Of a stretch of 64,000 nucleotides of DNA, positions 51,201-58,781 are shown one piece after another; within the stretch, counting starts at the first letter, position 1; each line of letters begins with the position of its first letter. Made by a program: the position numbers and the translations under genes. Under the pieces are notes generated by a model that was not told the DNA's origin, made no database searches, and saw nothing but the letters and a program-made list of their open reading frames with translations. The stretch is from Bacteroidales bacterium (GTDB taxonomy: Bacteria > Bacteroidota > Bacteroidia > Bacteroidales > UBA3824), in contig JAEERW010000006.1 in the NCBI GenBank assembly GCA_016286055.1, forward strand, positions 62,001 through 126,000, in the 5' to 3' direction.

Positions 51201-52748
51201 GCGAATGGGGTCGATAGGCGGGTTGGTAACCTGTGCAAACTGTTGACGGAAATAGTTGAACAACAATTGCGGACGGTCAGACAGTGCTGCAAGTTGAGTG
51301 TCGTTGCCCATAGAAGCGAGCGGCTCTTGCGCATTGGCACACATTGGGGTAATGGTGCGTTCCACATCTTCGCGGGTAAAATCAAAACAGCGGAGTTTGA
51401 GTTGATAATCGTCAACCGTGTTGGCTGCGTGACGACCCGAATGAAGTTTTGCAAGTTCGATTCTATTATCTTGAAGCCAACCTGTGTAATCTTTTTCGTC
51501 GGCGAGTTTTTGTTTGATTTCGTCGTTAGAATATATTGTACCGGTTTCGGAGTCGATAACAACGATTTTGCCCGGCTGCAAACGACCGTTAGCCTTAATT
51601 TTGTCGGCGTCGATATGCAGGCATCCAACCTCCGACGAAAGAATCAACCTTCCCTCGGTGGTGAGCACATAACGTGCGGGGCGAAGTCCGTTGCGGTCTA
51701 ACATTCCACCGGCGTAACGTCCATCGGTAAAAATCAGAGCGGCAGGACCATCCCACGGCTCCATCAATATAGAATGATATTCGTAGAAAGCCTTGATTTT
51801 GTTGCTGATAGGGTTCTTTTCGTTAAACGATTCGGGCACCATCATTGCCATAGCGTGAGGCAACGACATACCTGAACGAACAAAAAATTCCAAAACATTG
51901 TCGAATGCAGCACTATCGCTCATATCGGCTTGAATAATAGGCGAAAAGTTTTCTAAACCGCCGAGTTTTTCGGACGATAGAACGCTTTCGCGGGCTTCCA
52001 TCCATTTGCGGTTGCCACGGATGGTGTTGATTTCGCCGTTGTGGGCAAGCATACGGAAGGGCTGTGCCAACGGCCATGTGGGGAAGGTATTGGTGCTAAA
52101 ACGAGAGTGTACCAACGCCAATCCGCTTGTAAAATTGGGGTTAGAAAGGTCGGCATAATATTGACGCAATTGCATCGACGACAACATTCCTTTATAGATA
52201 ATTGTGCGAGTAGAAAGCGACACAATGTAGAAATCCTTGTCTTGAATACGTTTTTCGATACGTTTGCGGAGAAGGTAAAGACGGGTCTCAAATTTGGCTG
52301 TATCATCTTCGCCTGTGATAAAAATCTGAACAATACGGGGTTCGGCGGCACGCGCCTCCTCACCGAGCACATCTGAATTAACGGGCACTTCGCGCACCTT
52401 CAAAAGGTTGAGTCCCTCGTTTTCGGTTTCTTCGATAATGGCGGCTAAATATTTGTCGCCGAGTGCTTTATCTTTGGGCAGGAACACCATTCCCGCGCCA
52501 TATTTAAGTTTTTCGGGCACGGGAATGCCCTGTAATAGGATAAATTCGTGCGGAATTTGCACGAGAATACCGGCACCGTCGCCGGTTTTGTTGTCGGCAG
52601 CCTCAGCACCGCGGTGTTTGAGGTTTTCGAGCACGGTAAGTGCGTCAGCCACAAGTTGGTGGGTTTTGTTACCCTTCAAGTCAACGAGCAAACCGATACC
52701 GCAAGCATCGTGTTCGTTGTCTTTTGAGTATAGTCCTATGTCTTTCAT
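48279..52748 (-). CDS. gltB: Glutamate synthase large subunit
   Basis: DACGIGLLVDLKG; GGEDNARF; SGAEGGTGASP; start at MKDIGLY. Confidence 0.96.
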   Translation of the reverse strand: MKDIGLYSKDNEHDACGIGLLVDLKGNKTHQLVADALTVLENLKHRGAEAADNKTGDGAGILVQIPHEFILLQGIPVPEKLKYGAGMVFLPKDKALGDKYLAAIIEETENEGLNLLKVREVPVNSDVLGEEARAAEPRIVQIFITGEDDTAKFETRLYLLRKRIEKRIQDKDFYIVSLSTRTIIYKGMLSSMQLRQYYADLSNPNFTSGLALVHSRFSTNTFPTWPLAQPFRMLAHNGEINTIRGNRKWMEARESVLSSEKLGGLENFSPIIQADMSDSAAFDNVLEFFVRSGMSLPHAMAMMVPESFNEKNPISNKIKAFYEYHSILMEPWDGPAALIFTDGRYAGGMLDRNGLRPARYVLTTEGRLILSSEVGCLHIDADKIKANGRLQPGKIVVIDSETGTIYSNDEIKQKLADEKDYTGWLQDNRIELAKLHSGRHAANTVDDYQLKLRCFDFTREDVERTITPMCANAQEPLASMGNDTQLAALSDRPQLLFNYFRQQFAQVTNPPIDPIREELVMSLTEYIGAVSTNILNPDPSNCKMVRLPQPVLTNTELETLCNIRYKGFNTEKLPILFEIKKGAQGMREAIDNLCKTAEESVNKGINYIILTDRGIDKDHAAIPSLLAVSAIHHYLVSIKKRVQTALIVESGEIREVMHAALLLGFGASAINPYMAFAVIDDLVKNDELQLDYATAEHNYIKAIDKGLLKIMSKMGISTIRSFRGAKIFESIGLGSDFLQTYFGTKKCSVGGIGLDRITTDSIKMHDNGFTAKIDSDTLLPYVGQFSYRKDGIRHAWTPEAIAALQLSTRTGSYKKFKEFTSIIDNKPEPLFLRDYFKFKSNPISIDEVEPVDNIVKRFIGAAMSFGAISKEAHEAIALALNKLHSRSNTGEGGEDNARFYTNKDGVSLSSAIKQVASGRFGVTAEYLVNASEIQIKVAQGAKPGEGGQLPGFKVNEVIAKTRNSIPGISLISPPPHHDIYSIEDLAQLIYDLRNVNPKAKISVKLVAETGVGTIAAGVAKAKADLIVISGAEGGTGASPASSIRYAGISPEIGLAETQQTLVLNNLRSQVEVQTDGQLKTGRDIIAMGLLGAGEFGFGTAQLIVLGCVLMRKCHTNACPVGVATQDPKLRERFLGRSEYLVNYYTFLAQEVREYLAEMGFRKFDDIIGRTDLIEIDQTKFTDKTRNLDFAKMLTRISGNAALHKTQDNVHTLPEVLDNKIITGATNAIETKKPVSLYYNIINTDRAVGAMLSGSIAKKYGAAGLPQDTVNIQFRGSAGQSFGAFLAPGVSFKLEGEANDYVGKGLSGGSISIYPAHNATFAPEENIIAGNTILYGATSGEIYINGRVGERFAVRNSGATAVVEGTGDHCCEYMTGGRVVVLGTTGRNFAAGMSGGLAYVWDKNHNFDYYCNMDMIELSLIEEKARRNELRSLIESHYRHTNSPLAKRMLDDWDTYIEEFIQVTPIEYKRVLHEDALREIQKKMKNVQQE

Positions 52749-52793
52749 TCCTTTCAAAATTATGACGTTTGTTCCATTATTATTTTGACACTG

Positions 52794-52920
52794 CAAAAGT
52801 ATTTTGGGGGCATATTTTATGCAATACCGATTGTTCGTAATGGGTTATAAAAAAATGTACGTGAATATACGCAGAAAGAATAAGGGTTTTTTGTAGGGGG
52901 GATAAGAGAAATACGGATGG
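52794..52920 (-). promoter_or_regulatory. gltB upstream region with conserved nitrogen-gene promoter elements
   Basis: TACTTTTG (52794-52801), CCATTACGAACAATCGGTATTGCAT (52819-52843), CCGTATTTCTCTTA (near 52903-52920), all minus strand. Confidence 0.75.
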
Positions 52921-52940
52921 GGTTGGCAATGACAAATGAT

Positions 52941-52969
52941 GTAGAGACGCCATAATATGACGTCTCTAC
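52941..52969. repeat. REP palindrome
   Basis: gtagagacgccataatatgacgtctctac. Confidence 0.9.
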
Positions 52970-53141
52970 GGGGTGGAATAATTATGGCGAATTCACCACA
53001 ATTAAATGTAATTCGGAATAGAATAGGTTATACCACAATAAATCAACTAATTTGCCTCTCAAATCTTGATGAGATTTTGCTTTTTGTGTAGATATTCCTG
53101 ATAATATTTGCTAATCGTTCAAATATCCAGCAATGTTACAC

Positions 53142-53168
53142 CTTCAATAAATCCTTTACCGAAAAAAT
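53142..53168 (-). pseudogene. Residual 3' tail of a DUF2442-like gene
   Basis: cttcaataaatcctttaccgaaaaaat identical to 53921-53947, the 3' end of the DUF2442 CDS (KIFSVKDLLK). Confidence 0.5.
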
Positions 53169-53169
53169 C

Positions 53170-53490
53170 TTACACCGCCACACCAGTGCGCATCACGTCA
53201 TCATACAACGGACACCAACTATCCTCCGCCATTAAAACAGGCTCTATAAGGAAACTTACATCACGAACATCGCGCCACAATTTCAACGAAATATCGTGTT
53301 TGTCTTTTCCTCCATACGTTGGCACAATGACCGCAACATCAATATCGCTATCGGGATTGGCATAACCCTTCGAGTACGAGCCAAACATTAGCACCTTGGG
53401 TTCTTGTTCAAACCTCGGTCTAATAACTTGCTTGTACCGACGAACTAACGACAATGCCTCGTCTTTTGTTAAAGTTGTTCTTTTATCCAT
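53170..53490 (-). CDS. MNT-type nucleotidyltransferase (HEPN/MNT TA pair)
   Basis: VLMFGSYSKGYANPDSDIDVAVIV. Confidence 0.88.
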   Translation of the reverse strand: MDKRTTLTKDEALSLVRRYKQVIRPRFEQEPKVLMFGSYSKGYANPDSDIDVAVIVPTYGGKDKHDISLKLWRDVRDVSFLIEPVLMAEDSWCPLYDDVMRTGVAV

Positions 53491-53858
53491 TGTTGCAGTT
53501 TTTTTGTTTCGTCAATAATGTTGCGACAAAATTGTTCTGAAAGCGTCTGCGAAAGTTTTTGTCTATCCTCAGGATAACGAGATTCAATGTTGTAATCTGT
53601 TATCTTGTCGAGAAAATCGTGCTGTTCGTCGCTCATCAAACCATACAGTCCGCATCCATCAGCCAATCGCATGTGGTTGTGCGTGTACGGTGGTTCATTC
53701 GCTTGCGTACTACACCAATACGCCTTCAATGTTTTTTCAATCGCTTGATGACACATAAAGGCTACATAAAGCCATCGTTTGGTTTTATACATCGCCTCTG
53801 CGGTTTCAAGGTCATAATCGGCTATGTCAATCCAATATGCTACTTTGTCTGTCGCCAT
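53469..53858 (-). CDS. HEPN domain protein (HEPN/MNT TA pair)
   Basis: DIADYDLETAEAMYKTKRWLYVAFMCHQAIEKTLKAYW; C-terminal overlap with MNT gene. Confidence 0.88.
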   Translation of the reverse strand: MATDKVAYWIDIADYDLETAEAMYKTKRWLYVAFMCHQAIEKTLKAYWCSTQANEPPYTHNHMRLADGCGLYGLMSDEQHDFLDKITDYNIESRYPEDRQKLSQTLSEQFCRNIIDETKKLQQWIKEQL

Positions 53859-53914
53859 ATTTTAATTATTTAACGTTCCAAAAATAAAAAGTACTTTTGA
53901 AACAACAAAAAAAA

Positions 53915-54154
53915 TTACATCTTCAATAAATCCTTTACCGAAAAAATTTTGCTTATAGCCTCAAAAGAGAAGTATTGGTCGTCCATAATCATCCATTCCT
54001 CACGTTGTTTGCGTGAAAGACTTTTGATGTCGGGAAACATCGAAACAGGGACAATGATTTCTCGTCCGTCGGTAAGAAACGCCGCCATCGCTCCGCGTTT
54101 GACGTTAAAATCAAGTTTCTTGATACCCAAATTTGTATCTTTATATCTGCACAT
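53915..54154 (-). CDS. DUF2442-like protein
   Basis: LDFNVKRGAMAAFLTDGREIIVPVSMFPDIKSLSRKQREEW. Confidence 0.75.
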   Translation of the reverse strand: MCRYKDTNLGIKKLDFNVKRGAMAAFLTDGREIIVPVSMFPDIKSLSRKQREEWMIMDDQYFSFEAISKIFSVKDLLKM

Positions 54155-54212
54155 TTTTTCAATCTAAAAGCGTCTGTTCTATTCTTCTTTTGCAATATAT
54201 TATTAATCAAAT

Positions 54213-54440
54213 ATTTGACATTTTTTCAAGGGACTTTTCGAGGCAAAATAACATTTTTTCAAGGGACTTTGTAAATTTTACCGAACATTTTTCTAATTGA
54301 GCGAAGTGATTTTTCCCCCATTTTTTATAATTGATTTTTTCCCTAAAATAGTCAAAAAATGGCTATCCCCAAAATTTTTTTGCCTAAAATATGTCGTATC
54401 CCCGAAATTTTTTACCCCAATTTATGTCGTATCCCCGAAA
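54213..54440. repeat. Long intergenic direct repeat, copy 1, containing two short ~33-bp-period arrays
   Basis: Near-identical to 58273-58500; internal acattttttcaagggactt at 54218/54251 and tatcccc at 54364/54397/54430. Confidence 0.9.
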
Positions 54441-54459
54441 TTTGGCAATGCCAATTGAT

Positions 54460-54488
54460 GTAGAGACGCCATAATATGACGTCTCTAC
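54460..54488. repeat. REP palindrome
   Basis: gtagagacgccataatatgacgtctctac. Confidence 0.9.
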
Positions 54489-54633
54489 CATGATGGTGGG
54501 GATAATATTAAATGAAAATTATTGATAATAAATGTGTTATAAAATGATTGCAAAATAGTTGATTAAAAAATTACTAAAAACGAAATATGTTTTTATATTT
54601 GTAGGTCGTTTTTTTTTTATTAATATTTGTGTT

Positions 54634-54867
54634 ATGGCAAAGAGAACACCAATAGAACAGCAAGAGGTTGATTGTCAGTTGAAAGCACTGTTGAAACTGA
54701 TTCTCAAAAAGACCGGTATTTCGTACAATGACATGATACGCAGTGCCGAACAGGATTTTATTACCGCCAACCTCGAATATGTCAGCGATGAAGAAAAAAA
54801 ACAGTTTGATAAGTTAATCTTTGCAAATAATGACAAGGAAGCCGCAAGTTTTGCGTTTGTACGTTGA
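54634..54867 (+). CDS. Putative antitoxin-like small protein upstream of a PIN remnant
   Basis: Short ORF from MAKRTPIEQQ overlapping the PIN-like remnant frame. Confidence 0.45.
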   Translation: MAKRTPIEQQEVDCQLKALLKLILKKTGISYNDMIRSAEQDFITANLEYVSDEEKKQFDKLIFANNDKEAASFAFVR

Positions 54868-54970
54868 TACAAACGTTTTGGTTACCAACAACGTAAAAGA
54901 TTTTTCTAACTTTACAGATATCTATAAAATATTGCCTCAACCGTATTTGGTGAATAAGTATTTGAAGTAG
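54851..54970 (+). pseudogene. Internally deleted PIN-domain (VapC-like) toxin remnant
   Basis: Frame from TTG at 54851: MRLYVDTNVLVTNNVKDFSNFTDIYKILPQPYLVNKYLK; PIN start joined directly to PIN-like C-terminus. Confidence 0.6.
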
Positions 54971-55100
54971 GGTTTGCCAAAATCCGAAAGACTATAAGAA
55001 CTCCCGTATCCATATTAATCAATCGTTTTGGGAATTGAGATTAAAAAAAATGGAATTAAAAAAAACAATTCTTCTCCTCCATCCGTAAATATCTACAAAA

Positions 55101-55790
55101 ATGTGCATTATGGAATTTGTATTTTCGATATTGATGGCTGCAATGGGCGTGTCAATGCTGATTTACGCCGGATTTGCTTATTTGGAGGGCGACCCGATAA
55201 TTATGTTTCAAGGCGTGTATAGTTTCCCAAAAGACAAAGAGGCAAGAAAAGAATATGTCCGCAAAAAGTTTGTGAAAATTATCGCATTGATTGCGGTTTC
55301 GTTTTTGGCAAGCGCACTTGTGGGACTCTCTCAGATTTATTGGCTCGCCGTGGCGGTTTTTGTTTTGGGAATCGTCTTTACCATTAAACAAGGCAAAAAG
55401 ATAATGGGCGAAGGAACATCGGTAAATAGTGTAAAAATGCCAAGTGTGCAAGTGCCTACAAATTATTATGCATACTACGATGGCGTTCCTCTAATCAAGA
55501 AACTTGACGATACTATTGCTCAACGATTTTCGCAATACAGTGTCCGACATAATGTTTCGCCAATAGAAATTGGTGGCGCAGGTAAGTTTATGAATTATTC
55601 CGTAGGCGTTTATCTCAATGGTGCGCCGAAACTTTTTATAATGATAGTTGGCAAAAATACCTGCAAACTTCGCCTTTACCGTTGGTCGAAAGAACAGGCT
55701 GACAAAGTCGGTATTCCGATGATCAACTTTGTTGAGCATTTCCCCAACCGCCTCGAATATGTGGCTGAAAGGATTGGTAGGTATTTGTGA
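55101..55790 (+). CDS. Hypothetical membrane protein
   Basis: Three predicted TM segments in the N-terminal half, soluble C-terminal domain. Confidence 0.55.
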   Translation: MCIMEFVFSILMAAMGVSMLIYAGFAYLEGDPIIMFQGVYSFPKDKEARKEYVRKKFVKIIALIAVSFLASALVGLSQIYWLAVAVFVLGIVFTIKQGKKIMGEGTSVNSVKMPSVQVPTNYYAYYDGVPLIKKLDDTIAQRFSQYSVRHNVSPIEIGGAGKFMNYSVGVYLNGAPKLFIMIVGKNTCKLRLYRWSKEQADKVGIPMINFVEHFPNRLEYVAERIGRYL

Positions 55791-55861
55791 TTATACAATG
55801 CCAAACCATCAAATCATTTCTACGTAAATAATTGCAAAAAAGAGCATTATGCAATTTGTTT

Positions 55862-56295
55862 TCACTCCACCATCGCCAAAATTCCCTGTTCCAAAATCTC
55901 CTCAAAACTATGCCTTTCCAAAATCTCAGAATATCGTTCATAAAACTCTGCGTCAAGGCAAGAATATACTAAATTGCTTTCAATCAAATTGTTAATATCA
56001 GCATTTGAAATCTTGAAATCTTTTTTCAACCTCACAATTAAATCATCAATTTGAGATATTCCAACGGTTGTGGGACGGATTTGATAGTTATGTTTTTGAG
56101 ATGGTTGGGCGTTGTCTGCATTATAGCAAAGGCGTAATCGTTTTCTTCAATCACCTTCGGAAGTTTTAAATCTGACTTTTTGAATGGCGTTTTTGCCCAA
56201 TCTATCGGATGAAAACGCAACGCTTTGCTGCCTGAATTTTCGCCTAAAAGTTGGTCTTTGGTTAGGTCGGAGAGGGTTTTAAGTCGTTCAATCAA
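55862..56295 (-). pseudogene. Possible frameshifted partner gene of the DUF4065 protein
   Basis: ORF 56038-56295 (TTG start, 9 nt after DUF4065 stop) ends at MI*; another frame continues QIDDLIVRLKKDFKISNADINNLIESNLVYSCLDAEFYERYSEILERHSFEEILEQGILAMVE*. Confidence 0.4.
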
Positions 56296-56304
56296 GCCTA
56301 CAAA

Positions 56305-56787
56305 CTACCTGTTAATTTCTTGCCACTTTTTTCCATAATAATCTTTCATTGACTGTGCCGAAATCACTGTGTCGCACTTTTCGTAACGGTCTTTGTTGCC
56401 TCGTGCCGAAATCCACGGTTGTTCATGATGTGAAAGGTTTTCTAACTGAACGCCCGAAAATTTGGCGTAGTTTTCCATTATGAAATCAAAAAACTCTTCG
56501 TCGTCTGGCGTGTTGAGTTTAACGTTAACATTCTTTCTGTCAGAAAGTTCTATTTCGGAATAAAGTGTTTTTTGCGGATTGAAACGGTTGAAAATCTCAC
56601 GGTTAACAGGACCGTGAACCCACGCCTCAAATTCGCCGTTGAAAAATGGTTGTCCGTTGATGCCATACGACCACGCCTGAACATAGTATAACAACTTTTG
56701 CAACTTTAAATTGATTAAAGAAGCATTCTCGTCATCACACTTTATCTTGGTGATTATTAAATCGGCTATGTCGTTTACAGCATACAT
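56305..56787 (-). CDS. DUF4065 (Panacea-like) protein
   Basis: VNDIADLIITKIKCDD...LKLQKLLYYVQAWSYGINGQPFFNGEFEAWVHGPVNREIFNRF. Confidence 0.85.
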   Translation of the reverse strand: MYAVNDIADLIITKIKCDDENASLINLKLQKLLYYVQAWSYGINGQPFFNGEFEAWVHGPVNREIFNRFNPQKTLYSEIELSDRKNVNVKLNTPDDEEFFDFIMENYAKFSGVQLENLSHHEQPWISARGNKDRYEKCDTVISAQSMKDYYGKKWQEINR

Positions 56788-56877
56788 AATCTCTATGTTT
56801 TGAGCGCAAATTAAATAATTATTTTAATTTATTTTATTTGATAAATCTTCTTATTCTCTAATCACTTAAATATCAAA

Positions 56878-57360
56878 TTATTCATGGTGCTGTAATCTCA
56901 AAAAATGTCCATCATCTAAGTATTTGTTAAATTTATCTTTTGCGTACTCAACCTGTTGTCCATCAGAGTTTTTCTTGCAGCCGTTAAACCAAATGCTATG
57001 TTTGCCTGCATTTTTCCCGTTTTGGTTAGTTACACATTCTTGTAAAAATTCTTCGGAAGACATAATCCATGTTTTTTGTAATCTTTCCGAATAAAAAATA
57101 AAGAAATAGTTTTGTCTTGGTTCGTGTTCAAGCGCGGCAAATAAAGCCGCATCCCCCGTTTTAACATCGTTGGAACGGGCTTTTATCTGTACTTCAATAT
57201 ATTGACCATTCTTTTGGCGGACAACACAGTCTATGCCGTCGTCATCAACCAACGGGACAAAACAATCCAAACCTTCTTTGAGCATTAAACCAATTATATA
57301 ATACTCAATTCTTTTTCCGAAACTCGCTTTATGTCTGAAAGAAGAGTCCATATTATTCAA
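56878..57360 (-). CDS. DUF4365/PD-(D/E)XK-like hypothetical protein
   Basis: DDDGIDCVVRQKNGQYIEVQIKARS fits a D...ExK core. Confidence 0.55.
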   Translation of the reverse strand: MNNMDSSFRHKASFGKRIEYYIIGLMLKEGLDCFVPLVDDDGIDCVVRQKNGQYIEVQIKARSNDVKTGDAALFAALEHEPRQNYFFIFYSERLQKTWIMSSEEFLQECVTNQNGKNAGKHSIWFNGCKKNSDGQQVEYAKDKFNKYLDDGHFLRLQHHE

Positions 57361-57416
57361 TCGTTTTTGTAATTGAAAATTAATTATTCTGATACCTTGA
57401 CCGAGAAGTTCTATTT

Positions 57417-57686
57417 TTACGCACTCACCTCAATTATCCTTTCCCCAAAAAATGTCGACAATAGAGAAATTGTTCTCAGTGTAAAGTTGTGCTGACCGCT
57501 GAGCCATTTGGTGATTTCGCTCGGGCGTTTGCCGAGTTTACGGGCAAATTCAAGTTTGGTGAGGTGGTGCTTTTTCATCAGGAAGTCGATACGGTTTGAA
57601 ATATCCATCTCGAAATCAATTTCTTGTTTGACTTCGGGCGGTACTTGCGAAACCATTTGATTGAATACTGTGTTAATTGTTTTCAT
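57417..57686 (-). CDS. HTH (XRE/HigA-like) antitoxin
   Basis: LTKLEFARKLGKRPSEITKWLSGQHNFTLRTISLL. Confidence 0.85.
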   Translation of the reverse strand: MKTINTVFNQMVSQVPPEVKQEIDFEMDISNRIDFLMKKHHLTKLEFARKLGKRPSEITKWLSGQHNFTLRTISLLSTFFGERIIEVSA

Positions 57687-58153
57687 AGGTCAAAGGTTTT
57701 ATCGGTTTTGATTGTGTTTTCGGTTATGGCAATGGTCTTGTTTTTGACACCTTCTTTAATCAGTTTGTCAAATTTTTGAAGTGTTAGCACATAGCCGCTA
57801 AGTTCGCTGTCCTGTTCATAGGTCTTGGATTTTTTAACACCGCCATTTCCCAAAATCAGTATTTTGTCAGAAAGTCGCAGACAATACAGACGCAATTTGG
57901 ATGTTACAACCGGCAATGCAACTACATTGTCGCTCATTTTGCCTTCCGGTCTGAAAAATCTTTCCAAAGCACCAAAATCTGCAATCTTGTTCAAAAAGCC
58001 AACAATTCGCATTAAGTCGGGGTTGAAATCCACCTCGTCTTTAAACTTGTTGTAAAACTTCTCAAACTCAGTTTCATTGTCCGACAAAAACTGAATTGTG
58101 TATAAAGTACATTCCTTGGCTTGGTTTACCAACACTAATTCTGCATTGCTCAT
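57683..58153 (-). CDS. Putative type II toxin paired with the HTH antitoxin
   Basis: 4-bp overlap with downstream HTH gene; LRLYCLRLSDKILILGNGGVKKSKTYEQ RelE/HigB-like core. Confidence 0.65.
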   Translation of the reverse strand: MSNAELVLVNQAKECTLYTIQFLSDNETEFEKFYNKFKDEVDFNPDLMRIVGFLNKIADFGALERFFRPEGKMSDNVVALPVVTSKLRLYCLRLSDKILILGNGGVKKSKTYEQDSELSGYVLTLQKFDKLIKEGVKNKTIAITENTIKTDKTFDL

Positions 58154-58272
58154 AATGTTTCTGTTTAATATTACAACGCAAAGATAGAATAAATATTTTA
58201 TTTATAAGTGAAATGACGCTTTATTTTTTCTTATATTTATCTGTTTTTTTCAAAACCGCTTGATTGTTAATT

Positions 58273-58500
58273 ATTTGACATTTTTTCAAGGGACTTTTCG
58301 TGGTAAACTTACACTTTTTCAAGGGACTTTGTAAATTTTACCGAACATTTTTCTAATTGAGCAAAGTGATTTTTCCCCCATTTTTTATAATTGATTTTTT
58401 CCCTAAAATAGTCAAAAAAGTGCTATCCCCATTTTTATTTAGCCTAAAATATGTCGTATCCCCAAAATTTTTTACCCCAATTTATGTCGTCTTCCCAAAA
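58273..58500. repeat. Long intergenic direct repeat, copy 2
   Basis: Same order of elements as 54213-54440; acatttttt/acacttttt...caagggactt at 58278 and 58311 (33 bp). Confidence 0.9.
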
Positions 58501-58536
58501 TAATCTACCTTTGCCCCGCACAAAAAAATACAAAAC

Positions 58537-58752
58537 ATGTTAAATAAGACGTTCCCCAAAAAGATATTTTTCTGCGTTTATTCGCCCGAATTGCTTAGCA
58601 ACAAAGGGGAGAATTCTACCGAGAAAGATGCAGGGATGTTTAAAAAAGCCCAAATCAATGGCACTGTGGCACATATTACGGCTATTTTTGGATTTACTAT
58701 TGCGGGGTTGGTTGTGCAGGATATTTATAAAAATAGAGACGCCATAATATGA
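58537..58752 (+). pseudogene. Truncated, internally deleted tcdA 3' fragment
   Basis: NKTFPKKIFFCVYSPELLSNKG...KAQINGTVAHITAIFGFTIAGLVVQDI matches the C-terminus of TcdA at 29523-30323. Confidence 0.85.
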
Positions 58753-58760
58753 CGTCTCTA
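58734..58760. repeat. REP palindrome
   Basis: tagagacgccataatatgacgtctcta. Confidence 0.85.
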
Positions 58761-58781
58761 CGGTGTCTAATAATCACATGT

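Noticed and set aside
55723-55956. 77-aa minus-strand ORF
   Set aside because: Trp-rich composition; a different frame over the same bases gives a more protein-like continuation of the DUF4065 partner.
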